Positions 1 through 9,728 of a stretch of 64,000 nucleotides of DNA are shown one piece after another (positions within the stretch are counted from its first letter, which is position 1; each line of letters starts with the position of its first letter). A program made the position numbers and the translations under genes. The notes beneath the pieces are model-generated. The model made no database searches and was not told the DNA's origin. It worked only from the letters and a program-made list of their open reading frames with translations. The stretch comes from Metabacillus sediminilitoris (GTDB lineage Bacteria; Bacillota; Bacilli; Bacillales; Bacillaceae), in NCBI RefSeq assembly GCF_009720625.1, contig NZ_CP046266.1, positions 4,755,501 to 4,819,500 on the forward strand, in the 5' to 3' direction.

Positions 1-318
1 AATCATAAGTCTATGAATGTTTGTTAAAGAATTGCTAAATTATTGTGAGTGAAAAATAGAACAAATGGATGTCTATCCAGATCATTTGTCTAGTTTCTAT
101 ACAGTGATTAAAGGATCATTTCTTCCCATTCTTAACAGTCAGTAAATCTCATCGTGCAAGATTTGAGTGATGACAAAGAAGATATGTGGGGGATAAAGTG
201 AACCCCCACTTACAGAAGGGTAGCTTTATCCCATCCTTAACAGGCAGTAAAAGGTTTCTCGGAGTTGCAAGAAGTTTAGTGGGTGATCACTGCCTGTAAA
301 GATCCGATAAGTCTCGCT
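1..318. other. Gene-free structured intergenic region
   Basis: I see no gene here on either strand. The stretch holds nested inverted repeats: GGGATAAAG near 190 faces CTTTATCCC near 221, and ACAGGCAGT near 240 faces ACTGCCTGT near 289. A motif of the form CCCATxCTTAACAGxCAGTAAA occurs twice, near 129 and 229. It lies downstream of the minus-strand yuiA-like gene, so it could be a transcript end or a decayed repeat unit. Confidence 0.4.
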
Positions 319-447
319 TTATGATTTTTCACCAGTACCTTCACAGCTGGTACATGTTTCTGAACCGCCTAAGATTAATTGAAAATAGCCTATTCCTGAG
401 CAATAAGGACATTCTTTCTTTGTCGTCTCTACCGTTGTTGTCTTCAT
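319..447 (-). CDS. yuiA: YuiA-like small zinc-ribbon/DnaJ-type cysteine protein
   Basis: A 42-residue protein with two CxxCxG-type motifs: CPYCSGIG at residues 13-20 and CTSCEGTG at 32-39. This is the pattern of one half of a DnaJ-like zinc finger and suggests one bound zinc. The start is supported by an AAGGAG ribosome site a few bases upstream. In B. subtilis a short cysteine protein, YuiA, is encoded just before yumB, which matches this position. Function is unknown. The assignment rests on the motif pattern and position, not on a database search. Confidence 0.7.
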   Translation of the reverse strand: MKTTTVETTKKECPYCSGIGYFQLILGGSETCTSCEGTGEKS

Positions 448-600
448 CCAAATCTCTCCTTTTTAGAAATAGTAGTTTCGTCATAATATACCAAATATTC
501 TGTCAACTATAAAGGAAGATAATCTGACGAATATTTTCATGTAAGCGAATACATACACCCTTATCTTTCAATCCCTTTAGAATTCTTACAATTGGGAATA

Positions 601-1086
601 TTATAAAAATAAGTGGTATACATTATAGCCAAAGTGATCTCCAGGATTAAAATGATCGTGCTTTTTAAGGCTATAATCGAAAGAGGCTTTAGCAAAATTT
701 ACAAGTAGTAAGGATGAATCTGGATGATCAATAAGATCCTTTGGGTGAATAAATGCTGCATCTTCTAACTCACTTGTTTGGACGGTAATTTCATTTGTTT
801 CTGCTCTTAAGGTAAAAATGACCATGTTATCACTTATCACTTCATTTATCACACCTGATCGAATCCCAATGACACCTTCCACCTTGGCGTTGATTCCCGT
901 TTCTTCAAATACTTCTCTTCCAATTGCTTCATCTATCGTTTCACCTTGTTCCACAAAACCAGCGGGAAATGACCATTTACCTTTTAATCCTCCATATGTT
1001 TTCTTAACAACAAGCCATTCATTACGATTATTTTGTACAATTCCTGTTACAGCTAACCACACATTTCCCCGCTTTGATTGTGACAT
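601..1086 (-). CDS. NUDIX hydrolase
   Basis: A 161-residue NUDIX hydrolase. The full Nudix box is present: G43, E49, then R57-E58-V59, E61-E62 and G64-I65, giving the consensus GX5EX7REUXEEXGU. Such enzymes hydrolyse nucleoside diphosphates linked to another moiety, using a divalent metal held by the EE pair. Substrate cannot be told from sequence. The N-terminal KRGNVWLAV is the usual first strand of the fold. The gene stands alone on the minus strand between yuiA and the NADH dehydrogenase gene. The start has a GGGGGA site upstream. It is not part of the B. subtilis yumB neighbourhood as I recall it. Confidence 0.85.
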   Translation of the reverse strand: MSQSKRGNVWLAVTGIVQNNRNEWLVVKKTYGGLKGKWSFPAGFVEQGETIDEAIGREVFEETGINAKVEGVIGIRSGVINEVISDNMVIFTLRAETNEITVQTSELEDAAFIHPKDLIDHPDSSLLLVNFAKASFDYSLKKHDHFNPGDHFGYNVYHLFL

Positions 1087-1180
1087 CTTATCAATTCCCC
1101 CAATTATTTCCTATAAAAATGGATACGAGACTATACTTAGTGTCTAAACTTGTAAAATTAAAATAAAAAAATCCAGATTC

Positions 1181-2395
1181 CTATAAGAAGTTGAATTTCC
1201 CCTTTTTCATCACTAAGGAAGGACCACCAATCATATATAAAGCACGATTATCAATCATCTTTTTCATAAAAGATGCCTTAGAGCCTACAAATTTCTTGCC
1301 GAAGACAAATCCAACTGCATCATGATCACCTAAGGATGCAACAGATCCTTTCATGACTGGTGTAAATGAAATCATTTTTTTAGAGCCGGAAATCGCTGCT
1401 TGTAAGTTTTTGGCACAAACTTCTCCTTGCTGCATAGCAATCTGTGCTGTAGGTGGATAGGGACGGTTTGTTTCTTCATTTATAATCAATGAGCAATCAC
1501 CGATAACAAATACGTCTTCATGACCTGGTGCGCGTAAATAATCATCAACCTTCACACGTCCTCGTATATTTTCAAATCCTGCTTCTTCGACAACGCTATT
1601 ACCTCGAACACCAGCTGCCCATACAACCGTACCTGCTTTAATTGTTTCCATGCGATTGTCTTTGGAAACGATAATACCATCCTTTATACATTCCTTTATT
1701 GCCGTACCTATTCTAAATTCCACACCTTTTTTTTGTAAGTATTTCACTGCATAATTTACTAATCCAGGATCAAATCCAGGTAAAGCAGTTGGCGCAGCTT
1801 CAACACAAATCATGCGAACTTTCTGGAAATCAATATCATATTCTTTACAAAGTTTTGGGATTCTGTTTCCTAATTCACCTAAGAACTCAATTCCTGTAAA
1901 ACCAGCACCACCAACTATAATGGCAAGGCGTTCTACTTTTTTATCCTTTTCCATATTATAGGTAGCAAATTGATATTCTATATGCTCACGTAATTGACGT
2001 GCAGAATCAATGCTTGTAATCCCAAATGCATACTCCTTTAATCCTTTTATTCCAAATGTTTCAGGATGTGAACCTAAAGAAATAACTAAGTAGTCATACT
2101 CTACCTGACCTTTTTCTAAGGTAACCACTTTTGCTTGTTTATCAATTGCAACAACTGTATCTTTCATAAAGTGAATGCGACTTGTATTAATGACTTCTCT
2201 AATTGGATATCGAGCACGATCATGATGTAAAGTACCAGCTGAAGCTTCATGCAACCAGGTTGTTTCATAGTGATAATTATTCTTATTCACTAAGGTAATC
2301 TCTGCTTCACTTACACCAATTAGCTTTTGCAAGCGAGTCACTGTAATTAACCCACCATAACCTGCACCTAACACAACAACTCTTGGCTTTCTCAC
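1181..2395 (-). CDS. yumB: Type II NADH dehydrogenase-like protein YumB
   Basis: A 404-residue FAD-dependent pyridine nucleotide-disulfide oxidoreductase of the NDH-2 family. The N-terminal FAD fold has GAGYGG at residues 10-15, and the NAD(H) fold has the VGGAGFTG glycine motif near 160. The motif VFVIGDCS near 297 is the second FAD contact. NDH-2 enzymes oxidise NADH and reduce menaquinone at the inner face of the membrane without pumping protons. Translation starts at GTG, behind AAGGAG/AGGTGAT. Length and order before yumC match B. subtilis yumB, whose exact role is less certain than that of ndh. Confidence 0.88.
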   Translation of the reverse strand: MRKPRVVVLGAGYGGLITVTRLQKLIGVSEAEITLVNKNNYHYETTWLHEASAGTLHHDRARYPIREVINTSRIHFMKDTVVAIDKQAKVVTLEKGQVEYDYLVISLGSHPETFGIKGLKEYAFGITSIDSARQLREHIEYQFATYNMEKDKKVERLAIIVGGAGFTGIEFLGELGNRIPKLCKEYDIDFQKVRMICVEAAPTALPGFDPGLVNYAVKYLQKKGVEFRIGTAIKECIKDGIIVSKDNRMETIKAGTVVWAAGVRGNSVVEEAGFENIRGRVKVDDYLRAPGHEDVFVIGDCSLIINEETNRPYPPTAQIAMQQGEVCAKNLQAAISGSKKMISFTPVMKGSVASLGDHDAVGFVFGKKFVGSKASFMKKMIDNRALYMIGGPSLVMKKGKFNFL

Positions 2396-2760
2396 ATAAT
2401 CACCTACTCCTTTTTAGAATGTTGTAACTGAATAATATTCATTACCCCTATGTTATACAACATATATTTTGAGTAAAGCGATAAAAAATTGTGAACCCGT
2501 TCACTTATGTCAGTATATTCATCTACCTATCCATTTAGGATGAATAGTAACATTTCATCCGAATTTCTATATAATTTTTAGAAACTAATTTATATTATGT
2601 TTTTGTATAGTATAATCAATTTTATAATCGTTTTCATTCCATTTTATGAATAGTTTCTTAATTAGATATGTATCCATATAAGTTGAAGAAAATGATTTAT
2701 GCAGGTTTGTGTGATAAGATTTTGTTGTGATTTAGCACAGTCTAAAAGGGAGGAAAACTT
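2396..2760. promoter_or_regulatory. Divergent promoter region between yumB and yumC
   Basis: This 365-bp AT-rich gap separates two divergent oxidoreductase genes and contains no supported ORF. TATAAT-like hexamers occur near 2570 and 2612 on the plus strand, but I could not assign a convincing -35 box to either. The yumC ribosome site GGGAGG lies at its right edge. Confidence 0.4.
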
Positions 2761-3753
2761 ATGAAAGAAGATACTAAAATATATGATATTACCATCATCG
2801 GTGGAGGACCTGTTGGGTTATTTACTGCTTTTTATGGTGGAATGAGACAAGCTAGTGTCAAAATCATTGAAAGTCTTCCGCAATTAGGTGGCCAGCTTTC
2901 TGCATTATACCCAGAAAAATACATATATGATGTCGCAGGTTTTCCAAAAGTAAGAGCCCAAGAGCTCGTTAATAATTTAAAAGAACAAATGGAGCAATTT
3001 TCCCCAACAATCGCCTTAGAACAAGCCGTTGAACAAGTTGAAAAACAAGCTGATGGTGTATTTAAACTTACAACAAACAATGAAGTACATTATACAAAAA
3101 CAATCATTATTACTGCTGGTAACGGAGCATTTCAGCCTCGTAAACTCGAACTTGAGGAGTCAGTAAAATACGAAAACAAAAACTTACATTACTTTGTTGA
3201 TGACTTAAACAAATTTTCAGGAAAACGAGTAGCACTGTGCGGTGGCGGTGACTCAGCTGTAGACTGGGCACTTATGCTTGAACCAATTGCCGAAAGTGTC
3301 AGCCTTATCCATAGACGTGATAAATTCAGAGCACATGAACATAGTGTAGAGTTATTAAAAAAGTCAAAGGTAAATTTAGTAACGCCATTTGTTCCAACAG
3401 AGCTAATTGGTGATGATAAAATCGAACAACTTGTTTTAGAGGAAGTAAAAGGAGATCGAAAAGAAGTCCTTGATATTGACGACTTAATCATAAACTATGG
3501 GTTCGTTTCTTCTCTTGGCCCAATCAAAAATTGGGGCTTAGAAATCGAGAAAAACTCCATTCTCGTTAATTCTAAAATGGAAACGAATATTGCCGGAATC
3601 TATGCCGCTGGTGATATTTGCACATATGAAGGAAAAGTTAAACTTATTGCAAGTGGATTTGGTGAAGCACCTACTGCAGTAAATAATGCAAAAGCCTATT
3701 TAGATCCTAAAGCACGTGTACAACCATTGCACAGTACAAGTTTATTTGGTTGA
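2761..3753 (+). CDS. yumC: Ferredoxin/flavodoxin--NADP reductase (thioredoxin reductase-like)
   Basis: A 330-residue homodimeric-type ferredoxin-NADP+ reductase. FAD binding is shown by GGGPVG at residues 14-19 and by the AAGDI motif near 286. The NADPH fold has [10 protein letters not shown] near 160. The CxxC of thioredoxin reductase is absent, which separates this FNR type from TrxB. It passes electrons between NADPH and ferredoxin or flavodoxin in the cytosol. The GGGAGG site supports the start. A bidirectional terminator follows. Position next to yumB and yutM matches B. subtilis. Confidence 0.92.
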   Translation: MKEDTKIYDITIIGGGPVGLFTAFYGGMRQASVKIIESLPQLGGQLSALYPEKYIYDVAGFPKVRAQELVNNLKEQMEQFSPTIALEQAVEQVEKQADGVFKLTTNNEVHYTKTIIITAGNGAFQPRKLELEESVKYENKNLHYFVDDLNKFSGKRVALCGGGDSAVDWALMLEPIAESVSLIHRRDKFRAHEHSVELLKKSKVNLVTPFVPTELIGDDKIEQLVLEEVKGDRKEVLDIDDLIINYGFVSSLGPIKNWGLEIEKNSILVNSKMETNIAGIYAAGDICTYEGKVKLIASGFGEAPTAVNNAKAYLDPKARVQPLHSTSLFG

Positions 3754-3792
3754 GCATCAAAGCAAGACACGATGGTTTAGACATCTAAACAT

Positions 3793-3828
3793 AAACAAAA
3801 CGACTGCCTTTAGACAGTCGTTTTGTTT
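3793..3828. terminator. Bidirectional rho-independent terminator
   Basis: AAACAAAACGACTG and CAGTCGTTTTGTTT form a 14-bp perfect stem with an 8-base loop. Both flanks are A/T-rich, so it can serve both yumC and the convergent yutM. Confidence 0.9.
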
Positions 3829-3833
3829 ATTTA

Positions 3834-4196
3834 TTAACACTCTTCAGGAGAACCAACATTTGTCGCCGTTCTAAATGAAGAGCCACAGCCACAGCTTGCA
3901 ATAGCATTTGGATTGTCGATAGTGAAGCCGCCGCCCATCATGGATTGCTTATAGTCGATCTTTGTACCGTTTAAAATTGGTGAATCCTCTTTTTTTACAA
4001 GGATTGTTAATCCATGCTGATTTAAGACTTGGTCATCTTCACTTATATCATGTTCAAATCCCATACCATAGGAAAGCCCACTGCAGCCTCCACCTTTAAC
4101 TGATACGCGAAGATATGCATTTTCTTCTTCATGTTCTTTCATCATATCTTTTATTTGAAAAGCTGCCGCTTCAGTAATTATTACAACATCATTCAT
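3834..4196 (-). CDS. yutM: HesB/IscA-type iron-sulfur carrier YutM
   Basis: A 120-residue A-type Fe-S carrier. The three conserved cysteines are visible: C38 in GGGCSG, and C102 and C104 in SCGCGSSF. Family members receive clusters from the SUF scaffold and deliver them to target apoproteins in the cytosol. A GGAGGAA site precedes the ATG. The main SUF operon lies about 22 kb further on in this window. A further conserved-looking C-terminal cysteine (residue 120) is not part of the family triad. Assignment is firm at family level; the target proteins are unknown. Confidence 0.92.
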   Translation of the reverse strand: MNDVVIITEAAAFQIKDMMKEHEEENAYLRVSVKGGGCSGLSYGMGFEHDISEDDQVLNQHGLTILVKKEDSPILNGTKIDYKQSMMGGGFTIDNPNAIASCGCGSSFRTATNVGSPEEC

Positions 4197-4280
4197 CAGA
4201 ATTCCTCCTTAATCAGAATGAAACGATACTTAAAGTATACCTCTTTGTTTTTCCTCACTCAACTGAAACGCCCTGATTGA

Positions 4281-5141
4281 TCAGGAATTGATAAAATACG
4301 TTCCAGTACAAATAACCTCTGCAGGACCTGTCATTAATACATTACCCTCTGCTGTCCAATTAATTTGCAGGTCGCCTCCAGCTAAGTGGACAGTCGTTTC
4401 TTCACCAAGGGCTGTGTAATTGTTTAAGACAGAAGAAACAACTGCTGCACAAGCCCCTGTACCACAAGCCTGTGTAACACCTGACCCTCTTTCCCAAACT
4501 CTAAAATGAAGTTCATTTTTTGAAACGACTTGGACAAATTCAACGTTAACTCCTTCTGGAAAACGTTCATCCTTCTCAACAATAGGACCTAATGATGTAA
4601 CAGGTGCTTGATTAATGTCATCAACATAAAATATGACATGTGGATTCCCCATCGAAACGGTTGTTATCCCGAATAGTTGTCCAGCAAATTCTACTTTTTC
4701 ATTAATCGTTTTTTCATCACCATGACCAAGCATTGGAATTTGGGATTTTAACAAACGCGGTTCACCCATATCAATTGTGATTGATGTTACTAGATCATTC
4801 TTAACCTGTACTTTTGCTTCGACAAGTCCTGATAATGTTTCGATCTTAAATCTAGTATCCGTTACTATTTTATGCTCGAACGCATATTTTGCAACACAAC
4901 GCAAACCGTTCCCACAATTTTTCCCCTCAGAGCCATCATTATTAAAGATTCTCATTTTAACGGCTGCAACTTCTGAAGGACAAATTAAAATCATACCATC
5001 TGACCCTATACCTGTATGAATATTTGACACTTGTCTAGCAATTTCAGGTAAACTCTCTTCTCCAAGCTGCTCCTCAAAAAGATTTACATAAATATAGTTA
5101 TTTCCTAATCCGTGCATTTTTGTGAATTGAAATGAATTCAT
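4281..5141 (-). CDS. dapF: Diaminopimelate epimerase
   Basis: A 286-residue DapF, converting LL- to meso-diaminopimelate for lysine and peptidoglycan synthesis. The two catalytic cysteines sit in NCGNGLRC near residue 75 and in ACGTGAC near 226. The N-terminal FTKMHGLGN is characteristic. The start chosen is the ATG at 5141, since a GGAGG lies five bases before it; a start twelve bases further upstream has no such site. The gene appears monocistronic. Confidence 0.96.
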   Translation of the reverse strand: MNSFQFTKMHGLGNNYIYVNLFEEQLGEESLPEIARQVSNIHTGIGSDGMILICPSEVAAVKMRIFNNDGSEGKNCGNGLRCVAKYAFEHKIVTDTRFKIETLSGLVEAKVQVKNDLVTSITIDMGEPRLLKSQIPMLGHGDEKTINEKVEFAGQLFGITTVSMGNPHVIFYVDDINQAPVTSLGPIVEKDERFPEGVNVEFVQVVSKNELHFRVWERGSGVTQACGTGACAAVVSSVLNNYTALGEETTVHLAGGDLQINWTAEGNVLMTGPAEVICTGTYFINS

Positions 5142-5226
5142 GATGTCCTCCAAAAGATTTTGTTTTTATTAGTATAAAATGTTGGTAATGAGAGCACAAT
5201 ACAAATATCCCCCGTTTTATAGAAGT

Positions 5227-5256
5227 AAAAGCTTCCTGCCGTTGTAGGGAGCTTTT
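5227..5256. terminator. Terminator-like hairpin
   Basis: AAAAGCTTCC pairs with GGGAGCTTTT across a 10-base loop, followed on the plus strand by a T-rich run. No plus-strand gene ends just upstream, so it may be a leftover from a lost gene. In B. subtilis a plus-strand transporter gene, yutK, occupies this place (from memory). Confidence 0.6.
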
Positions 5257-5399
5257 ATTTGTTTTTTAATCTCTGCATTTACAATAATATTTTTCTAACC
5301 CTACCTTCGAAATAGTTCTTTTTACTTATATTTCTGGTATACTTTACTTATTATTTAGCATTACCAAACTTTACATTCAGAAAGAATGGAGTGTAACTT

Positions 5400-6143
5400 A
5401 TGAGAAAAGACCCAGAATATTTATATGACAAACCAGTCAAATGTCTTGTATGTCAAGAAACGTATACAACAAAGAAAGTATTATCGAAATATATCCGGGC
5501 GCATAAACATGATACTGATTTTTGTTCACACTATATTTCTACAAAGATCAATCCACTTCTTTATTATGTTCAAGTTTGTCCTAATTGTGGCTATTCCACT
5601 TCAGAAGAATTTTCATCCTTTTTTCTTCCCACTTCATTTGAAGCCATCCAGGAAAAGATTTGTTCCAATTGGAATGGACCTAATTATTGCCATGAACGCT
5701 CGTTGGAGGATGCGATTAAGTCATATAAATTAGCCATTTATTGTGCAACAATAAAAAAAGAAAAACATATAACATTATCAGGACTATATTTACGATTAGC
5801 ATGGTTATATCGTACAGAAAAAGTAAATGTAGACGAAGAAACACGCTTTTTACACCTAGCACTTACTGAATATATCCAATCATATATGTATGGCGACTTT
5901 AACCATACTCAATTAACTGAAATAAAGCTTCTCTATCTCATCGGAGAACTAAGCAGACGCCTCCGCTTAACAACCCAAGCAACTAGATATTTCTCCCGAG
6001 TCATTGAACTGCAAAAGCAAACAATTGAAAAAGGAATCGTTGCAATGGCAAAAGACCGCTGGGCGGAAATGAGAGAAGAAAAAAAATTAAGAATTCAAGA
6101 CTTGATTTATATAGATGCGAAATCCGGTGGAAATTCCTCCTGA
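5400..6143 (+). CDS. DUF2225 family protein with cysteine pairs
   Basis: A 247-residue protein of the DUF2225 family. The N-terminal third has cysteine pairs C15/C18 (CLVC) and C60/C63 (CPNC), plus C42, and looks like a zinc-binding module. The C-terminal two thirds are helical, with TPR-like repeats (for example LAIYCATI, GLYLRLAWLY, LLYLIGELSRRL). No signal peptide or membrane segment is seen. Function is unknown; TPR-like helices suggest a binding partner. It stands alone with its own start. I do not recall a B. subtilis counterpart at this point. Confidence 0.8.
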   Translation: MRKDPEYLYDKPVKCLVCQETYTTKKVLSKYIRAHKHDTDFCSHYISTKINPLLYYVQVCPNCGYSTSEEFSSFFLPTSFEAIQEKICSNWNGPNYCHERSLEDAIKSYKLAIYCATIKKEKHITLSGLYLRLAWLYRTEKVNVDEETRFLHLALTEYIQSYMYGDFNHTQLTEIKLLYLIGELSRRLRLTTQATRYFSRVIELQKQTIEKGIVAMAKDRWAEMREEKKLRIQDLIYIDAKSGGNSS

Positions 6144-6570
6144 TTGGCGGCGTCACCCTTCCAATAGAGGATAGCTCTTTTTTGATTGTATATGAGTTAT
6201 CCTTCATAATTCCCAATTTAAGACAAAACTCACTAAAATTACATTTTAATCGAACTGATACTAAGCGAAGATCCTTAAACCAGATAGTTATTACAACATC
6301 TGGACCATTTTTAGTCCACAACTAAGTTATATCACATAAACTTCCTAATTAAAGCTGAATAGGGATTGTAATGGTTGTTGATATCATTCATACTGTTTTA
6401 TAGTTACTTACAACATTTTTAAAATAAAGAAAACGCTTTTTTGATAATGTGTTGAGATTTTTCTTTAAATTCGTTATACTTTTTATGCATTTTATATTAT
6501 TTGACTAATTATTTTGTGATTTCTCATTATTATATTCTAAATTAAATGTGGGGAAAAAGGAGTATCGAAC
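6144..6570. promoter_or_regulatory. Intergenic region upstream of yutJ
   Basis: A 427-bp AT-rich gap with no supported coding sequence. Its right end carries the yutJ ribosome site (AAAAAGGAG). I found no clear terminator for the preceding gene. Confidence 0.4.
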
Positions 6571-7638
6571 ATGAAGAACCTAGTGATCCTTGGCGGCGGC
6601 TATGGTGGAATGCGTATTCTTCTAAGGCTATTACCAAACCAGTTGCCAGATGATGTACAAATTACATTAATTGATAAAAATCCTTATCACTGTCTTAAAA
6701 CCGAATATTATGCTCTTGCAGCAGGTACAATTTCCGACCATCATATTCGCGTCTCATTTCCAGAACATCCGCGTCTTCAAACTAAATACGGGGAAGTAAC
6801 TTCTGTAAATCTTGATAATAATGAAGTTGTTTTAAATCAAGAAGTTATTGTTCCTTATGATGACTTAATTATCGGTTTAGGTTGTGAGGACAAGTATCAT
6901 AATGTACCAGGAGCAAATGAATATACTTATAGCATCCAAACGATTGACCAGTCTCGAGATACGTATACGAAATTAAACAATTTAAATGCAGGTGCAACTG
7001 TTGCCATTGTTGGTGCAGGATTAAGCGGTGTTGAGCTTGCAAGTGAGCTTAGAGAAAGCCGTAAAGATTTAAATATTAAATTATTTGACCGTGGTAAGCA
7101 TATACTTTCTAGTTTCCCAGAGCGATTAAGTAGTTATGTTGAAAATTGGTTTACAGAACATGGTGTTGAAATTATCAATGGTGCTAATATTACTAGAGTT
7201 GAACCTAATATTGTTTATAATCATGATGAACCATTTGAATGTGATGCCATTGTATGGACAGCAGGTATTCAGCCTAATCAGGTTGTTCGTGATCTTCCTG
7301 TTGAAAAGGATAATCAAGGCCGAGTTGTCTTAACGACACAGCATAACATCCCTACTTATCCTGATGCTTTTGTTGTCGGTGATTGTGCGAGTCTTCCACA
7401 TGCTCCAAGTGCACAATTAGCTGAAGCTCAAGCTGAACAAATTGTCCAAGTATTAACGAAAAAATGGAATGGAGAACCGCTTCCTGAATCTTTCCCACCA
7501 TTTAAACTTAAAGGGGTACTTGGATCTCTAGGTAAAAAGCAAGGATTTGGCCTTGTTAATGATCGTCCACTTATGGGACGAGTACCACGTCTGTTAAAAT
7601 CCGGTGTATTATGGATGTATAAATATCATAACGGATAA
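6571..7638 (+). CDS. yutJ: NADH dehydrogenase-like protein YutJ
   Basis: A 355-residue NDH-2 family flavoprotein, about 50 residues shorter than YumB in this window. FAD motif GGGYGG lies at residues 8-13. The NAD fold has VGAGLSG near 149, and VVGDCAS near 269 is the second FAD site. The C-terminal amphipathic region that anchors NDH-2 enzymes to the membrane is shortened. This suggests a divergent or soluble oxidoreductase. An AAAAAGGAG site precedes the ATG. A long-stem terminator follows. Confidence 0.85.
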   Translation: MKNLVILGGGYGGMRILLRLLPNQLPDDVQITLIDKNPYHCLKTEYYALAAGTISDHHIRVSFPEHPRLQTKYGEVTSVNLDNNEVVLNQEVIVPYDDLIIGLGCEDKYHNVPGANEYTYSIQTIDQSRDTYTKLNNLNAGATVAIVGAGLSGVELASELRESRKDLNIKLFDRGKHILSSFPERLSSYVENWFTEHGVEIINGANITRVEPNIVYNHDEPFECDAIVWTAGIQPNQVVRDLPVEKDNQGRVVLTTQHNIPTYPDAFVVGDCASLPHAPSAQLAEAQAEQIVQVLTKKWNGEPLPESFPPFKLKGVLGSLGKKQGFGLVNDRPLMGRVPRLLKSGVLWMYKYHNG

Positions 7639-7664
7639 TGGATTAGCTCTTTTTATTTAACTAG

Positions 7665-7731
7665 AAAAATCGTTCCTCTTTGGATAGTGAAGTATCTCTT
7701 CACCTTTCCAACATAAAGGAACGATTTTTTT
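7665..7731. terminator. Bidirectional terminator between yutJ and yuzD
   Basis: AAAAATCGTTCCT at the left pairs with AGGAACGATTTTT at the right around a loop that itself has a short stem (GTGAAG...CTTCAC). T-rich flanks lie on both sides, as expected between convergent genes. Confidence 0.85.
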
Positions 7732-7776
7732 GTTTTGAAGTTACCTCATTTTTTTCTGCACTGCACATACTTATGT

Positions 7777-8097
7777 TTATACACTCACATACCCATGCTG
7801 TTCCATTTCTTCATAAACCTTTTTAAGCCGTGGATTTCCTTCTCCAACAACCGTACCTTCTATAACGACAAGTGGATAGAAGTATTCATCATTAATGACC
7901 TTTTCAGCCATTTCCTGCTTATCTGGCTCGTTTGGCGGGTTATGAATATCAATATATTTTATTTCGAAATGTTGATTATGGTATTTTCTTTTTAATGCGG
8001 CTTCAAGCCATTCATATGTTTCTTTTGCTGATGGTAAATTGACACAGCTGGGACATAGTATCTCTGCCCCGTACACACAAATTTCAACTGGCTTCAC
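7777..8097 (-). CDS. yuzD: YuzD family (DUF1462) protein
   Basis: A 106-residue protein matching the YuzD/DUF1462 family by features such as ETYEWLEAALKRKY and the C-terminal VGEGNPRLK. CPSC at residues 15-18 lies after a short strand, as in a thioredoxin-like fold. The protein may therefore bind metal or be redox active, but its role is unknown. The start chosen is GTG at 8097, with GAGGTG six bases before it. It is next to yutI, a NifU-type Fe-S gene, as in B. subtilis. Confidence 0.85.
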   Translation of the reverse strand: MKPVEICVYGAEILCPSCVNLPSAKETYEWLEAALKRKYHNQHFEIKYIDIHNPPNEPDKQEMAEKVINDEYFYPLVVIEGTVVGEGNPRLKKVYEEMEQHGYVSV

Positions 8098-8388
8098 ACA
8101 TTCCACCTCACACTTCTTTTTTTCTATTGTATTCGAATAATCGATATGTTTCCATATTAAGCTCGACTTATCCCGTTCAAATCTAATATCCCTTTGCTTC
8201 TTTCTGACATTACTCGATTTTTCTCCTATATTTAAGGCCTTTAAATCCTAGTTAGATGTACCATTTTTTTTAAAATATGAAATATGGTAAAATAGGGTGG
8301 TACAAGATGATGATTATCCAATCTTTCGATTAGATTTTTCACTTGATTTCACATATAATGTATGTAAATAAGGAAGGAGTCGATTTGA

Positions 8389-8625
8389 ATGACTGAAACA
8401 GTAATGTTTGAACAAGTTCAAGAAGTATTAGATAAATTACGTCCATTCTTACTTCGCGATGGTGGGGACTGTGAATTAGTTGATGTGGAAGATGGTATTG
8501 TAAAGCTTCGCCTACTAGGTGCTTGCGGAAGCTGCCCAAGCTCAACTATTACGTTAAAAGCCGGTATTGAGCGTGCTCTATTAGAAGAAGTACCAGGTGT
8601 TGTAGAAGTAGAGCAAGTATTTTAA
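8389..8625 (+). CDS. yutI: NifU C-terminal-like Fe-S scaffold YutI
   Basis: A 78-residue Nfu-type protein. C46 and C49 form the CxxC in [10 protein letters not shown] that holds a cluster at a dimer interface. It would carry or assemble [4Fe-4S] clusters in the cytosol alongside YutM and the SUF proteins of this window. The start has an AAGGAAGGAG site. It is encoded divergently from yuzD. Length is normal for single-domain Nfu proteins of Firmicutes. Confidence 0.93.
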   Translation: MTETVMFEQVQEVLDKLRPFLLRDGGDCELVDVEDGIVKLRLLGACGSCPSSTITLKAGIERALLEEVPGVVEVEQVF

Positions 8626-8631
8626 TTTGAA

Positions 8632-8750
8632 AAGCAAAGGCGCCTTGGATAGTTCTGACAAGCATACCTATGAATAGAAGTTCTACTTTATTTTTATCCA
8701 TTGTGGTCTATGACTTGAAGAGCTGGGCGCATTAGCTAGACAACAGATAC
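8632..8750 (+). repeat. Degenerate copy of intergenic repeat family R2
   Basis: The left edge AGGCGCCTTGG, the middle ACAAGCATA and the right edge GAGCTGGGCGCATTAGCTAGACAA follow the same order as the better preserved R2 copies at 47087 and 49328. Internal identity is low, which suggests an old copy. Confidence 0.6.
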
Positions 8751-8778
8751 ATTTCTAAAAAAACTTTCATAAGCTAAC

Positions 8779-8806
8779 AAAAGGACTGACATGTGTCAGT
8801 CCTTTT
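8779..8806. terminator. Bidirectional terminator between yutI and thrB
   Basis: AAAAGGACTGAC and GTCAGTCCTTTT form a perfect 12-bp stem with a 4-base loop. It can end both yutI and the hom-thrCB transcript. Confidence 0.92.
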
Positions 8807-8807
8807 G

Positions 8808-9728
8808 TTATATACGATTAGCTTCTTGAATTTGTTCTACTTTACAGCCTTCATAATCAATTTCAAGACACTCTACATTACAGTTTATGAACTCACTTGC
8901 GAGCTTCTCAGCTAAATATTCACCTTTACCCTTTTTAATGAAACAAATGACCGTAGGACCAGCACCGCTTAAAGCAGAACCATATGCACCAAGGTCATGA
9001 ACCTTTTCTTGTACACCTTGAATTTCTGGAATGAGACTGCTTCTGTATGGCTGATGAAAGAGGTCTTTGTTCATCATTTGTCCAACTAGCTTCCAATTGT
9101 TTGTTAACAGCCCGGCAATAAGCATATTGCTAATTGCACTTGCTTCTACAGCGGTTTTGTATTCTAATGATTGAGGTAATACATTTCTAGCATCACTTGT
9201 AAACACTTCGTATTTAGGGATGACAACAACGGTATCAACATCAAGATCTTTTATACAAACTAATTCAGTTTGACTTTCTTGATGCAGCCCAACAACTAAA
9301 CCACCGTAGAGGGAAGCACCGACATTATCTGGATGTCCCTCTTCAAGGCTGGCAATTCTTAGCTTTTCATCATTCGTTAATTGCAGGTTACAAAGTTGAT
9401 TAGCCATCTCTATCCCTGCGATAATGGCTGAAGCACTGCTGCCAATACCTCTTGCCATTGGTATATCGCTCCACACCTTTACTTCACAGGCTGGTAAGTG
9501 TTTATTGTGCATATTTGCTACCGTTATAGCAATCTTAGCCATAAAGTTTTTTTCATCCTTAGGTGTGTCCATAACATGCTCTGTCATCGGAACGAAATGA
9601 AGGTGATCAGCTTTTCTTATTTCCAGTGTTAAATATTTACCGAGTGCAAGCCCAACCGAATCAAAGCCAGGTCCTAAATTGGCTGTGCTTCCCGGTACGG
9701 TAATTTTTAACATGTCCCCTTCTTTCAT
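8808..9728 (-). CDS. thrB: Homoserine kinase
   Basis: A 306-residue GHMP-family kinase that phosphorylates L-homoserine with ATP in threonine synthesis. The phosphate-binding loop is [10 protein letters not shown] near residue 94. N-terminal [11 protein letters not shown] and C-terminal [11 protein letters not shown] are also family motifs. It is the last gene of hom-thrC-thrB. Its ATG overlaps the thrC stop as ATGA, so translation is probably coupled. An internal ATG at 9713 has AAGGGG only two bases upstream and is less likely. Confidence 0.96.
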   Translation of the reverse strand: MKEGDMLKITVPGSTANLGPGFDSVGLALGKYLTLEIRKADHLHFVPMTEHVMDTPKDEKNFMAKIAITVANMHNKHLPACEVKVWSDIPMARGIGSSASAIIAGIEMANQLCNLQLTNDEKLRIASLEEGHPDNVGASLYGGLVVGLHQESQTELVCIKDLDVDTVVVIPKYEVFTSDARNVLPQSLEYKTAVEASAISNMLIAGLLTNNWKLVGQMMNKDLFHQPYRSSLIPEIQGVQEKVHDLGAYGSALSGAGPTVICFIKKGKGEYLAEKLASEFINCNVECLEIDYEGCKVEQIQEANRI

